DNA of 64,000 nucleotides from Streptomyces sp. NRRL B-3428 (GTDB taxonomy: Bacteria; Actinomycetota; Actinomycetes; Streptomycetales; Streptomycetaceae): the NCBI GenBank assembly GCA_000721375.1, contig JOGW01000015.1:1-64000 (forward strand), read 5' to 3'. Below are positions 39,708 to 48,481 of the stretch, one piece after another; within the stretch, counting starts at the first letter, position 1, and each line of letters starts with the position of its first letter. The notes under the pieces are model-generated. The model was not told the DNA's origin. It saw only the letters and a program-made list of their open reading frames with translations, and did not search any database. Position numbers and translations under genes: made by a program.

Positions 39708-41206
39708 GGAAGCCCGACGGGAGGAAGCTCAGGGACCGGCCGCACCGCCGGCGCCACCACGGGCTCGCGACGCTGCGGGCGAAGCTCACGGTGATGAACG
39801 TGGTGGTGCTCGCGCTCGGGATCGTCGTGGCGACCGCCGTGAGCATCATGGCGATGAAGCACTACCTGCTCGACCGCATCGACTCCGAGCTGGTCTCCTC
39901 CCGTACGGCCCTGGAGAACACCGGCTTCACCCGCGCGCAGATCGACGCCCTCAGCGCGATCGGCTCGCTCCGCGACGATCTGCTGCTCGCGGACGCGGCA
40001 GGGACGCTGCCGCGCCCCGAGACGGTGTTCGTGGCGGTGGACGGCCACAGGAAGCCGGTGGTGTTCGCGGGCATCGCACCGACCGACCGGCAGCGCGCAC
40101 TCGCCGGTGCGGTGGAGGATCCGCACGCCGTCGCGACCACGGACGCGGTGATGGATGTGCACATCGGCGGCGACGACTTCCGTGCGGTGGGGGCCCGGCT
40201 CGCGGACGGCACCGTCATTTTGATGGCCACCTCCACGGAGGCCGTACAGGACGGCGTGGCGCGCAGCCTCAAGGTCGATTTCGGCGTGGGCGCCGGCCTG
40301 TTGGTCCTGCTCGGGGCGCTGACCCTGATGGGAGCGCGGCACCGGCTGCGCCCCCTCGAGGACATGGTCGAGACGGCTTCGGCCATCGCCGAGGGCGATC
40401 TGACCCAGCGCGTGCCGGCCAACAAGAACCCGGTCCTGGAGATCGAGCAACTGCGCCTCGCCCTCAACTCCATGCTCCACCAGGTCGAATCGGCCTTCGA
40501 CACCCGCGAGCGCAGCTCCGCCCAGCTGCGCCGCTTCGTCGCGGACGCCTCCCACGAGCTGCGCACACCGCTCGCGGCCGTCCGCGGCTATCTGCAGCTC
40601 TACGACAAGGGCATGCTGCGCAAGCAGGAGGAACGCGACCGCGCCGGGCGCAGGGTGCGCACAGAGGTCGACCGGATGGGCCGCCTGGTCGACGAGCTGC
40701 TCACCCTCGCCCGGCTCGACCAGCAGGCCGAACTGGTCTTCCGCAACGTCGATCTGAGCCGTCTAGTCCGCGAGGCGGCCGACGACCTGCGCGTACAGCA
40801 GCCGACCCGGCCCGTGGAGGTCTCGGCCGAGGGCGCGCTGCTCGTGCACGCCGACGAGTCGGGGCTGCGCCAGGTGGTCGGCAATCTGCTCACCAACGTC
40901 CGTACGCACACCCCCACTTCGGCCGCGGTGTGCGTGGCGGTGGCTCGCGTGGACGGTCTGGTTACGCTGACGGTGGCGGACGAGGGCCCCGGCCTCACCC
41001 CCGAGGACGCCTCCCGCGTCTTCGACCGCTTCTTCCGTACGGGGAGCGGCGCGGGCAGCGGTCTCGGCCTGGCGATCGTCCAGGGTGTGGTCCAGGCGCA
41101 CGGCGGCGAGGTGACGGTGTCCACCGCGCCGGGCGAAGGACTCACCGTCCGGGTGGAACTGCCCCATCCGGCCCGGCCGAAGGCGGAAGTCAGGACTGCT
41201 CCTTGA
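39704..41206 (+). CDS. Sensor histidine kinase, HAMP-HisKA-HATPase
   Basis: A 500-aa kinase. TM1 is near 22-50 (VMNVVVLALGIVVATAVSIM), followed by an extracytoplasmic sensor of about 140 residues, TM2 near 190-212 and a HAMP segment. The phosphoacceptor is H284 in DASHELRTPLAAV. ATP-binding N, G1 and G2 boxes include VVGNLLTNVRTHTP, VADEGPGLTPEDA and GSGAGSGLGLAI. It starts at ATG 39704 inside the regulator stop and is translationally coupled. The signal is unknown. The final seven codons are part of a 23-bp tandem repeat. Confidence 0.93.
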   Translation: MRKPDGRKLRDRPHRRRHHGLATLRAKLTVMNVVVLALGIVVATAVSIMAMKHYLLDRIDSELVSSRTALENTGFTRAQIDALSAIGSLRDDLLLADAAGTLPRPETVFVAVDGHRKPVVFAGIAPTDRQRALAGAVEDPHAVATTDAVMDVHIGGDDFRAVGARLADGTVILMATSTEAVQDGVARSLKVDFGVGAGLLVLLGALTLMGARHRLRPLEDMVETASAIAEGDLTQRVPANKNPVLEIEQLRLALNSMLHQVESAFDTRERSSAQLRRFVADASHELRTPLAAVRGYLQLYDKGMLRKQEERDRAGRRVRTEVDRMGRLVDELLTLARLDQQAELVFRNVDLSRLVREAADDLRVQQPTRPVEVSAEGALLVHADESGLRQVVGNLLTNVRTHTPTSAAVCVAVARVDGLVTLTVADEGPGLTPEDASRVFDRFFRTGSGAGSGLGLAIVQGVVQAHGGEVTVSTAPGEGLTVRVELPHPARPKAEVRTAP

Positions 41207-41319
41207 GAGCGGCCGGGGCTGCCCGCTGACAGCGGTCGGGGCTACCCGCTGAGAGCGATCAGGACTGCTGCCTGAAAGCGATCAGGACTGCTTCCCGAGT
41301 GCGCTCACAGCTGCTTCCT
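41182..41319. repeat. Six 23-bp units spanning both convergent gene ends
   Basis: Units begin at 41182, 41205, 41228, 41251, 41274 and 41297; pairs 2/3 (AGCGG-C/T-CGGGGCT) and 4/5 (AGCGATCAGGACTGCT) are most alike, and unit 1 shares TCAGGACTGCT with 4/5. Unit 1 includes the last kinase codons, unit 6 the last methyltransferase codons and stop (41305-41307). Confidence 0.9.
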
Positions 41320-42075
41320 GAAGACGAGCACCTCGGTGGAGGCCACGCCCATCGGGGCCAGGAACCCGGCCTCCAGGGTGCAGCCGAGGTCCGCGAAGAG
41401 ATCCACGCACGTACCGCGTGGCATCGCGGCCGGATACGAGTCGTGGCCCGCGCCGCCCTGCGTCGCCCAGGCCCGCACCGTGCCCGGGTCGAGACAGGTC
41501 TCCGTCATGACGTCGAAGACGATCAGGCCGCCGGGACGCGTGACACGTGCCATCTCGAAGAAGTAGCGCGTGGCACAGAGAAATGTGACCGTGTTGAAGA
41601 CCTTGTGGGCCTGCACCAGATCGACGCTCGCGTCGGGTGTCGGCGCGAGACTCGCGTCCTTCGTGGGCTGGGCGATCACACCGAACGTGTCCACGAGATG
41701 GTCGGCCCAGGGCTCCGCGGTCTCATAGATCTCGTAGCGCCCCGGCGAGCACTCGTTGAGTGTCTTCTCCAGATACCGCCCGGACCCCGGACCGATCTCG
41801 AGCACGGTGTCGGGCTTGGCGGCGAAGACGCCCAGCGTGCGCAGCTCGTCGACGGTGGACTGGGTGGCGCCGGGCGTTCCGTTCATCACCCCGTCGATGT
41901 AGTCACCGACCGACATCCCGGCCGCTTTCGCGGCCCGCATCGTCGCCTCGAACGGAATGAAGTCGTCGACCCCGCCCCGGTTCTGGGTGCTGCGCACGAG
42001 CTCGAAGCCGGCGCGCCCCAGAAGCCGCTTCACCCCAGTTTTCCATCCGGACATTCCCCTACCTGCAGCGCTCAT
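41305..42075 (-). CDS. Class I SAM-dependent methyltransferase
   Basis: A 256-aa enzyme. DTVLEIGPGSGRYLEKTL (about 95-112) is SAM motif I; DASVDLVQAHKVFNTVTF is the motif II region and MARVTRPGGLIVFDV motif III. The N-terminal 90 residues are helical. Relatives of this type are often annotated as sugar- or phthiotriol-type methyltransferases; the acceptor is not deducible. ATG 42075 has a G-run nine bases upstream; ATG 42054 is also possible. The tail is formed by a 23-bp repeat shared with the kinase end. Confidence 0.83.
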   Translation of the reverse strand: MSAAGRGMSGWKTGVKRLLGRAGFELVRSTQNRGGVDDFIPFEATMRAAKAAGMSVGDYIDGVMNGTPGATQSTVDELRTLGVFAAKPDTVLEIGPGSGRYLEKTLNECSPGRYEIYETAEPWADHLVDTFGVIAQPTKDASLAPTPDASVDLVQAHKVFNTVTFLCATRYFFEMARVTRPGGLIVFDVMTETCLDPGTVRAWATQGGAGHDSYPAAMPRGTCVDLFADLGCTLEAGFLAPMGVASTEVLVFRKQL

Positions 42076-42399
42076 CAGCGCATGCCCCCCCAGGCTGTTT
42101 CTTACGGACTCGGGCTCGTGCCTCGCGCCTCGTTCTCACGCCCTGCGCTCGCGCGCTTCGGCCTCGTGGTCGCCCGAGTTGTTGCTTTGCGGTCAGTGCC
42201 CATTGCTGCTTGCGGTCAGTGCCCATTGTGACGACGACAGGCTCGCGCGGCCCCTTATCCGCACAAACCGTGCGTGAACGTCACGGCAACGCCCATCATG
42301 CCTGGATATGCGCGGCTCAACACAGGGCTGCTTTGCGCCAGTTGGCCGAGATTCTCCTGCGAGGAGGGGCGATTGTCTTGCGCCGGGGAGGCGATTGCC
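42076..42399. other. 324-bp intergenic region upstream of the methyltransferase
   Basis: Holds an 18-bp direct repeat (TGCGGTCAGTGCCCATTG at 42188-42205 and 42211-42228, offset 23 bp, about two helical turns), a likely binding site pair upstream of the minus-strand methyltransferase. A small dyad GAGGCGATTGCCTC lies at 42388-42401 over the stop of the next gene. No convincing gene is seen; the open frames here have poor codon bias. Confidence 0.7.
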
Positions 42400-42843
42400 T
42401 CACGAGGAGGGATGGAAGGGAGGTGTCCCGCCCTGTTCCCCGGTCGCGTCCCCCACGAGGGCCCACACCGTCTTGCCGTACCGCCCCCGCTGCCACACGC
42501 CCCAGGCCTCCGCCACGGAGTCCACCAGACGTATGCCGCGCCCGTGCTCCGCGAAGGGGCCGTCGTCGCGATGCAGGATCGGTTCCGCAGGGGACTCGTC
42601 CGAGACCTCGATCAGACAGGAGCCGTCCGCGAGCACCGTCACCGCGATCTCGAACTCCCGCTCAAGAACGGGACCATGACGCACCACGTTGGTGGCAAGC
42701 TCGGAGACGAGCAGGATGGTGTCGGCGACCGCGCCGTCCTCCCCCGTATGCCCCCAGGCCGCCAGATGGTCGCGCACCCGCAGCCTGGCCAGGCCTATGG
42801 ACGCAGGATGCCGGGGCAACCGGAACGCATGGCGCCGCAACAC
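42400..42843 (-). CDS. ATP-binding anti-sigma-factor-type protein (HATPase_c_2)
   Basis: A 147-aa GHKL-type ATPase of the RsbW/SpoIIAB-like group common in streptomycetes. AVADTILLVSELATNVVRHG is the N-box helix, LIEVSDESPAEPI the G1-like segment and HGRGIRLVDSVAEAWGVWQ the G2 region. It may bind sigma or anti-anti-sigma partners. The start is placed at GTG 42843 with GGAGGTGGAGGAA directly upstream. The frame extends to 43005, but those codons show low third-position GC, unlike the rest. No PP2C or STAS partner adjoins it. Confidence 0.82.
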   Translation of the reverse strand: MLRRHAFRLPRHPASIGLARLRVRDHLAAWGHTGEDGAVADTILLVSELATNVVRHGPVLEREFEIAVTVLADGSCLIEVSDESPAEPILHRDDGPFAEHGRGIRLVDSVAEAWGVWQRGRYGKTVWALVGDATGEQGGTPPFHPSS

Positions 42844-43093
42844 TTCCTCCACCTCCGGCCACCCGCCCCGCACGGGATCCGCACAAGATGCTGCGCTGCG
42901 GGGGCGGGAGTTGTCACCGGTCGGCGGAGACGGCGCTCTCTTTTGGCCAACAGGCCTATGCCAGCGGAAGCGGCCCAAGCGGGAGAAGCACCGCAAGTCA
43001 CCCATGCAAGTCGTACGCTTCCGGCCAAGTGCCGCGCAACGGCGCGCAGTTACCTGGCCGGAATCAGACCCACCCGTCCTTGTTCCGTCTCCG

Positions 43094-44527
43094 TCAGGCC
43101 TGCTTCGACGCGAGCGTCACCACAGTGATGTCCGAGGGTGCGCCCACCCGCACCGGCGGCCCCCAGGCCCCGGCGCCGCGCGTCACGTACAGCTGGGTGT
43201 CGCCGTAGCCCTCCAGGCCCGCCACGGTCGGGTTGGCGAGTCCGGCGACGAAGTTGCCCGGCCACAACTGGCCACCGTGCGTATGGCCGGAAAGCTGCAG
43301 GTCCACGCCGTAATCGACGGCGTCATGGATGACCACCGGCTGATGGGCGAGCAGCACGGAGGCACGCGAGCGGTCGCGGTCGCCCAGCGCCTTCGCGAAG
43401 TCGGGTCCCTGCCCCTCGCTCTCACCGGCCACGTCGTTGACACCCGCGAGATCGAAGGCACCGATCTCGACGCGGGCGTTCTCCAGCGGCCGCATGCCCA
43501 GTTCGCGCACATGGTCCAACCACTGCTGCGCACCCGAGAAGTACTCGTGGTTGCCGGTCACGAAGTACGTGCCATGGCGTGAGCGCAGCTGGGCGAGCGG
43601 TTCGGCGGCCGGGCCCAGGTCGTCGACGTCGCCGTCCACGAGATCGCCGACCACCGCGACCAGGTCGGCCTGGGTGGAGTTGACCTTGTCGACGATGCGC
43701 TGGGCATGGGCGCGCCCGAGCACCGGGCTGAGGTGGATATCGCTGACGACGGCGATACGGAAGCCGTGGGCGCTGCGCGGCAGTTTGGCCAGCGGAACGG
43801 TCAGCTGCTTGAGCGAGGGCCCGCGCAGTACGCCGTACGTCCCGTACCCGACGGTCGCCACGGCGGCGGCAGCGGCTGCTCCGCCGACGGCGCGGGAGAT
43901 GAAGAGGCGACGGGTGGGGGCGGCGAGCTCCGGGGTGCCCCGGACAGACCCCTCCCGCCCGGGGGGCGAACCCGCTTCAACCCTATCGGCGCCCACTGAC
44001 AACGCCCCGGACGACGACCCCTGCCCGGAGCCGGACCCCAACGAGCCCCCCTCACCCCCGACGCCCACCGCTTCCCGTACGACCGAAGTCTCGGAAGCTA
44101 CGGACTCGGAAGCCACCGACTCGGAAGCCACAGAAGCCACGGAGCTCTCGGAGGTCCCGGAAGCCCCGGAGGTCTCTGCAGCCCCGGAAGCCCCAGCCCT
44201 GCCATCGCGCCTGCGCAGCCATCGCATCAGCAGCGGCCGCACCACCTCGCCCACCAGCAGCGCGAGGAGCAGATACATGAACAGGGCCATCCACAGGAAC
44301 CCGGGCCAGGTCAGAACCTGCTGCAGCAGGAACGGCGCCCCGGCCCGCTCGCTCACGACCCCGCCGACCATCAGCACCGGCGCCACGACCAGCACCGCGG
44401 TGCCCGCCCGTCGCGCCACCGAACCGGCCGTGGTCGTGTCGCGCACCAGGCGGCGCCACAGGTAGTAGTGCAGCCCGACGAGGGCCGACAAGGCGGCGAG
44501 ACCCGCCAGGACGTAGACGACGATCAA
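43094..44527 (-). CDS. Membrane-anchored metallophosphoesterase
   Basis: A 477-aa protein. The N-terminal membrane domain has about four helices. A low-complexity Ser/Ala/Glu linker (about 120-215, with SVASESVASE repeats) and a Tat-like RRLFISRAVGG segment lead to a calcineurin-type phosphoesterase domain. Metal motifs are VVSDIHLSP, VVGDLVDGD, TGNHEYFSG and LSGHTHGGQLWP (D-x-H, GDxxDG, GNHE, GHTHGGQ). It likely acts outside or at the membrane on a phosphodiester or lipid phosphate. The start is TTG 44527 with GGGAG eight bases upstream. Confidence 0.88.
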   Translation of the reverse strand: MIVVYVLAGLAALSALVGLHYYLWRRLVRDTTTAGSVARRAGTAVLVVAPVLMVGGVVSERAGAPFLLQQVLTWPGFLWMALFMYLLLALLVGEVVRPLLMRWLRRRDGRAGASGAAETSGASGTSESSVASVASESVASESVASETSVVREAVGVGGEGGSLGSGSGQGSSSGALSVGADRVEAGSPPGREGSVRGTPELAAPTRRLFISRAVGGAAAAAAVATVGYGTYGVLRGPSLKQLTVPLAKLPRSAHGFRIAVVSDIHLSPVLGRAHAQRIVDKVNSTQADLVAVVGDLVDGDVDDLGPAAEPLAQLRSRHGTYFVTGNHEYFSGAQQWLDHVRELGMRPLENARVEIGAFDLAGVNDVAGESEGQGPDFAKALGDRDRSRASVLLAHQPVVIHDAVDYGVDLQLSGHTHGGQLWPGNFVAGLANPTVAGLEGYGDTQLYVTRGAGAWGPPVRVGAPSDITVVTLASKQA

Positions 44528-44541
44528 CGCTGATGCTCCCT

Positions 44542-44784
44542 CTATGACGTGCGCCGCAGTGCGCGTACGCCACGGAACCCGATCAGCCCGACGACCGTCC
44601 CCAGAACAAAGGACACCACGGCGAGCAGCAGATGGACCCAGAAGTAACCGGTCGGGTCACCGGCGTCGTCGAACGCGAGACCGCTTCCGTCCTTGACCAA
44701 GTTCTTGACGAAAGTGATCCAGATGCCCCAAGACCACACCCCGAAGACGAGCAGGAACCAGGAGACCGGGCGGCTGAGCTTCAT
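44542..44784 (-). CDS. SCO4848-family small membrane protein (80 aa)
   Basis: ATG 44784 begins MKLSRPVSWFLLVFGVWSW. Two hydrophobic segments flank a short outer loop (KDGSGLAFDDAGDPTGYFWV), a pattern I recognise as the SCO4848 family. Function unknown. It ends 14 bp before the metallophosphoesterase and may be in its operon. Divergent from the D,D-carboxypeptidase gene (148 bp). Confidence 0.82.
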   Translation of the reverse strand: MKLSRPVSWFLLVFGVWSWGIWITFVKNLVKDGSGLAFDDAGDPTGYFWVHLLLAVVSFVLGTVVGLIGFRGVRALRRTS

Positions 44785-44932
44785 ACGCCCAGTATCCGGG
44801 TCGTCCGCACGGGACCGGTCCCGGGGTATCCCCCGCACGTGGCGCCCGGGGACGGGTGGTCCGAGTGATCCCGGTCAGACACAGGGTGACCCGGCACACA
44901 CTCGTACGGGTAAGCCCTGTACGTTCACGACC

Positions 44933-46186
44933 GTGCCTGCCATGAAGAAGACCGTACTAACGGTCGTAGCCGCCAGTTTGCTGACCATGTCCGCCATCGC
45001 GCCGGCTGTGGCCGACGACAAGCCGGTCAAGCCCGGCAAGGCGGCCGACAAGCCGAGCCCGCCCTCGAACATGTCCACGGTCGGTGGCGCCCAGCTCGGC
45101 AAGGCGGGCACCCAGGTCAACCTCGGTGCGGGCGCACCGGTGCTGCCCAAGGATCTGACGGGCCGCTCCTGGATCGTCGCGGACGCCGAGTCCGGCCAGG
45201 TCCTGGCCTCGCACAACGCGCACTGGCGGCTGCCGCCCGCGTCCACGCTGAAGATGCTCTTCGCGGACACGCTGCTGCCGAAGTTCCCCAAGGAGCAGGT
45301 CTACAAGGTCAAGGACTCCGACCTCGCGGACGTCGGCGCGGGGTCGAGTCTCGTCGGGATCAAGGAAGACCACACGTACACCGTGCACGACCTGTGGCTC
45401 GGGGTGTTCCTCAGGTCCGGCAACGACGCGGTGCACGTGCTGGCGAGCATGAACGACGGCGTGGACAAGACCGTCACCGACATGCAGGCGCACGCCGACG
45501 AACTGCAGGCCCTCGACACGCACGTGGTCAGCCCGGACGGATACGACGCCGAGGGCCAGGTCTCCTCCGCGTACGACCTGACGCTGTTCGCCCGCTCGGG
45601 GCTGCAGAAGGCGGACTTCCGCGAGTACTGCTCGACGGCGACCGCGGACTTCCCGGGCGAGGGTTCGGGCAAGAAGCGCGACAGCTTCGAGATCCAGAAC
45701 ACCAACCGGCTGCTCACCGGCGACTACGGGCTCAACCCGTACAAGGGCGTCGCGGGCGTCAAGAACGGCAACACCACGCACGCGGGCGCGACCTTCACCG
45801 GTGTCGCCGAGCGCGACGGCAAGGTGCTGCTGGTGACGGTGATGAACCCGGACTCCGACGAGGACAACGCCGTCTACAAGGAGACCGCGCGCCTCTTCGA
45901 CTGGGGTTTCAAGGCCGCGGGCAACGTGACGCCGGTCGGTGAGCTGGTGCGGCCGCGCAGCGTGGAGAGCGACAGCAGCAACACGGGTGCGGCGGCCCCG
46001 GAGAAGAAGAACGACAAGGGTTCCCTGAAGGGTGCCGAGAACGCCGCCGCCGAGCAGCAGGGTTCGAGCGGGGTCGGGATCGCGCTCGCGATCACCGGCG
46101 GTGTGCTGGCCCTGATCGGTGCGGGTGTGTTCGTGGTCAACCGCCGCTGGCCGCTGCCCGATCTGGTACGGCGGGCCCGCCGCTGA
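44933..46186 (+). CDS. D-alanyl-D-alanine carboxypeptidase, peptidase S11
   Basis: A 417-aa penicillin-binding protein of the DacA type. Signal peptide is at the N-terminus (KKTVLTVVAASLLTMSAIAP). Active-site motifs: SxxK in PPASTLKML, SxN in FLRSGNDAV, and KNG (not KTG) in GVKNGNTTHAG. A C-terminal membrane helix (GIALAITGGVLALIGAGVFV) anchors it in the membrane. It trims the terminal D-Ala of peptidoglycan stem peptides. TACGTT lies seven bases before GTG 44933, suggesting a leaderless start there; ATG 44942 is an alternative. Its last 50 bases overlap the convergent BrkB-type gene. Confidence 0.9.
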   Translation: MPAMKKTVLTVVAASLLTMSAIAPAVADDKPVKPGKAADKPSPPSNMSTVGGAQLGKAGTQVNLGAGAPVLPKDLTGRSWIVADAESGQVLASHNAHWRLPPASTLKMLFADTLLPKFPKEQVYKVKDSDLADVGAGSSLVGIKEDHTYTVHDLWLGVFLRSGNDAVHVLASMNDGVDKTVTDMQAHADELQALDTHVVSPDGYDAEGQVSSAYDLTLFARSGLQKADFREYCSTATADFPGEGSGKKRDSFEIQNTNRLLTGDYGLNPYKGVAGVKNGNTTHAGATFTGVAERDGKVLLVTVMNPDSDEDNAVYKETARLFDWGFKAAGNVTPVGELVRPRSVESDSSNTGAAAPEKKNDKGSLKGAENAAAEQQGSSGVGIALAITGGVLALIGAGVFVVNRRWPLPDLVRRARR

Positions 46187-47054
46187 GCAGCGTCCCTTCG
46201 GGTGCCTTCTTGCTCTGCGTCGCCGTCCAGGCGGCGCAGAACAGAAGCAGTTTCGCGGTGAAGTTGATCCACAGGAGCAGCGCCACGGGGACGCCGAAGG
46301 CGCCGTACATGGACTTGGCGGCCACGCCCTTCATATAGCCGCCGAGCAGCACCTTGAGGAGTTCGAAGCCGATCGCGCCGATCAGCGCGGCGACGAAGAG
46401 CCGGCGCCGGGGCGGCTGGACCCCCGGCAGCAGGGTGAGCAGGTAGAGCAGGATCAGGAAGTCCGCGAACACGGCGAGCGCGAAGACGACCACCAGGAGC
46501 AGCCAGCCGACCCAGCTCTGGTCGTCCAGGCCCACGGCCCGGGTCAGCCACATCGCGGCGGTGGTGCCGACGGCGGATGCGGCGAGCGAGAGAAGTCCGG
46601 TGAGGCCGAGTCCGGCGAGGATGCCGGCGTCCTTGAGCTTGCGCAGGACCGGGTTCTCGTCCTCCTCGCTCTTGCCCCAGACGGCCCGCAGGCAGTCCCT
46701 TATCGAACCGACCCAGCTGATGCCGGTCACCAGGAGCAGCGCGCCCGCGATCAGTCCGACCGTCCCGGCATTGGCGACCAGGGCGTTGATGTCCAACTGG
46801 TCGGCGATCCCCGGGATCTGGTCGCTGATCTTGTCCTGCAGATCCTTCTGCTGCCGCTTGGAGAGGGTCGCGGCGGCGATCGCCGCGAGCACCGTGAGCA
46901 GCGGGAACAGCGCGAGAAAACTGTTGAACGTCATGGCGCCCGCGAGCCGCGCCCAGTGCGCCCGGTCGAGCGTCTCGTACGAGCGGTAGGCGTGGGTGGC
47001 CATCAGGCGTTCCACGAGCGGCCCGATGCCGGGCAGCTTCTTCAGCCAGTCCAC
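46137..47054 (-). CDS. YihY/BrkB-family inner-membrane protein
   Basis: A 305-aa polytopic protein. YRSYETLDRAHWARLAGAMT and FNSFLALFPLLTVLAAIAAA begin the YihY/virulence-factor BrkB domain, and about six helices follow, including GLTGLLSLAASAVGTTAAMW and RRLFVAALIGAIGFELLKVL. The GALLLVTGISWVGSIRDCLR block is conserved. The role of this family is not established. Start GTG 47054. It lies 18 bp after the GtrA-type gene and probably shares its transcript. Confidence 0.88.
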   Translation of the reverse strand: MDWLKKLPGIGPLVERLMATHAYRSYETLDRAHWARLAGAMTFNSFLALFPLLTVLAAIAAATLSKRQQKDLQDKISDQIPGIADQLDINALVANAGTVGLIAGALLLVTGISWVGSIRDCLRAVWGKSEEDENPVLRKLKDAGILAGLGLTGLLSLAASAVGTTAAMWLTRAVGLDDQSWVGWLLLVVVFALAVFADFLILLYLLTLLPGVQPPRRRLFVAALIGAIGFELLKVLLGGYMKGVAAKSMYGAFGVPVALLLWINFTAKLLLFCAAWTATQSKKAPEGTLLSGGPAVPDRAAASGG

Positions 47055-47072
47055 AACTCGCCCCAGTCCACT

Positions 47073-47546
47073 TCAGGCCGCCTTCGCCGGCGGAATCGAC
47101 GTACGGAATACAAGAGTTCGAGTACCCCAGAAGCGCAGGACAGTCGCCAGTGCCATGCCGACACCTGCCCCTGAGACGGTGTCGGCGCGCTGTGAGGTGA
47201 GGCCGAGTCCGTAGTGGGAGACGGCGAGACAGAGCAGTTGGACGAGGGCGCCCGCGATGTTCACCGCGAAGAAGACCGCGTACTGCCGCATCCGTGAGAC
47301 GTCCGCGCTGCGGCGGCGATACGTGCCCAGGGCGTTGCCCGCGTACGCCACCGAGCAACCGGCCACGAACGAGAGCGCCTTGGCGCTGAGCGGGTCCCAG
47401 CCCATCGGGCCGCGCAGCCAGACGAAGAGGCCGAGGTCGGCGGCGTATGCGCAGATGCCCGCGGCGGCGAAGCCGAGCAGCTCGGGGCCCATGGCGCGCA
47501 GCCGGGGTGCCACGGCGCGCAGCCTCAGCAGTGCGGGAGCACTCAC
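47073..47546 (-). CDS. GtrA-like small membrane protein
   Basis: A 157-aa, four-helix protein with GFAAAGICAYAADLGLFVWL, SFVAGCSVAYAGNALGTYRR and FFAVNIAGALVQLLCLAVSH, the GtrA/DPMS-associated layout. The family is thought to help flip or handle polyprenyl-phosphate sugars. GTG 47546 overlaps the stop of the prenyltransferase gene (GTGA), linking it with decaprenylphosphoryl-pentose synthesis. Confidence 0.85.
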   Translation of the reverse strand: MSAPALLRLRAVAPRLRAMGPELLGFAAAGICAYAADLGLFVWLRGPMGWDPLSAKALSFVAGCSVAYAGNALGTYRRRSADVSRMRQYAVFFAVNIAGALVQLLCLAVSHYGLGLTSQRADTVSGAGVGMALATVLRFWGTRTLVFRTSIPPAKAA

Positions 47547-48481
47547 AGGTCGGCCACCGCGAGCCCGTACATCCCGAGCCAGACCAGGGCGATGAGCGCG
47601 AGCGCCTTGTCGCGCAGGACGACGTCCTCGGGGGCGCCGGCGGTGCCGCGGTCGGCGAAGACGGCATAGCGCAGGATCGCGAGGATGAAAGCGACCATCG
47701 ACAGCTGGCGCCAGGGCAGCAGTCCGGTGCCGGTCTCCGGGGCTCCCTCCATGGCCCACAGGCAGTACGCGAGAACGGCGACACCGGCCGCGAGCTGCCA
47801 GACGAAGCGCAGATAGCCGGTGGTGTACTCGGTGAGCAGCGCGCGGGTGGCGCCGAGCTTCTCGGGGGCCGTCTTGACCGCCTCGGAGTAGCGCTTGGCC
47901 GACACCATGAACAGCGCGCCGAAGCCGGTGGTGATCAGGAACCAGCGCGAGAGCGGGATGCCGAGGGCCACGCCGCCGATCATCGCGCGCATCAGGAAGC
48001 CGGTGGTGACGACGACGAGGTCGACGACGAGGACGTGCTTGAGGCTGATGCAGTACGCGAGTTGCATACCGACGTAGCCGGTGAGCAGCGCCGCCGTCAT
48101 CGGTGTGCACAGGAGGGCCGCGGCGGCCGGGGCGAGGACCGCGAGGATGCCGCCGACCGCGTACGCGACCGGGACCGGGACCTGTCCTGCGGCCACCGGG
48201 CGGCGGCACTTGTCGGGGTGGGCGCGGTCGGCCTCGGCGTCGCGGGCGTCGTTGATCAGGTAGACGGCGGAGGCGGCGGCCGTGAACAGGGCGAAGACGA
48301 CGGCCAGTTGGAGGGCCGTCTGGCGTGCGAAGAGCTCGCCCGCGGCGGCGGGGGCCGCGACGACCAGGATGTTCTTGACCCATTGGCGGGGGCGGGCGGT
48401 CCTGAGCAGGCCGAGCGGGAGGCTGATCGGGCCCGGCCGCTGCGGGGGCGCCGGGCGCCGGGTCTCTTCGAGGAGGGTCAC
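47543..48481 (-). CDS. Decaprenyl-phosphate phosphoribosyltransferase (UbiA family)
   Basis: A 312-aa UbiA-type membrane enzyme. RTARPRQWVKNILVVAAPA is the typical N-terminus; the Asp-rich motifs are AVYLINDARDAEADRAHPDK (NDxxD) and the later SAKRYSEAVKTAPEKLGA block. Relatives (mycobacterial Rv3806c) transfer 5-phosphoribose from PRPP to decaprenyl phosphate, the first step towards decaprenylphosphoryl arabinose. GTG 48481 overlaps the stop of a 12-residue minicistron that arose from a 35-bp duplication; a frame to 48790 continues upstream but lacks sense. About nine helices. Confidence 0.88.
   Translation of the reverse strand: MTLLEETRRPAPPQRPGPISLPLGLLRTARPRQWVKNILVVAAPAAAGELFARQTALQLAVVFALFTAAASAVYLINDARDAEADRAHPDKCRRPVAAGQVPVPVAYAVGGILAVLAPAAAALLCTPMTAALLTGYVGMQLAYCISLKHVLVVDLVVVTTGFLMRAMIGGVALGIPLSRWFLITTGFGALFMVSAKRYSEAVKTAPEKLGATRALLTEYTTGYLRFVWQLAAGVAVLAYCLWAMEGAPETGTGLLPWRQLSMVAFILAILRYAVFADRGTAGAPEDVVLRDKALALIALVWLGMYGLAVADL

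Noticed and set aside
41182..41319. Attachment site or integrase core of a mobile element
   Set aside because: No integrase, tRNA gene or boundary of composition; the repeat is local and merges with gene ends.
42844..43005. 54-codon N-terminal extension of the HATPase protein
   Set aside because: Third-position GC is low over this part and a far better ribosome site precedes GTG 42843.
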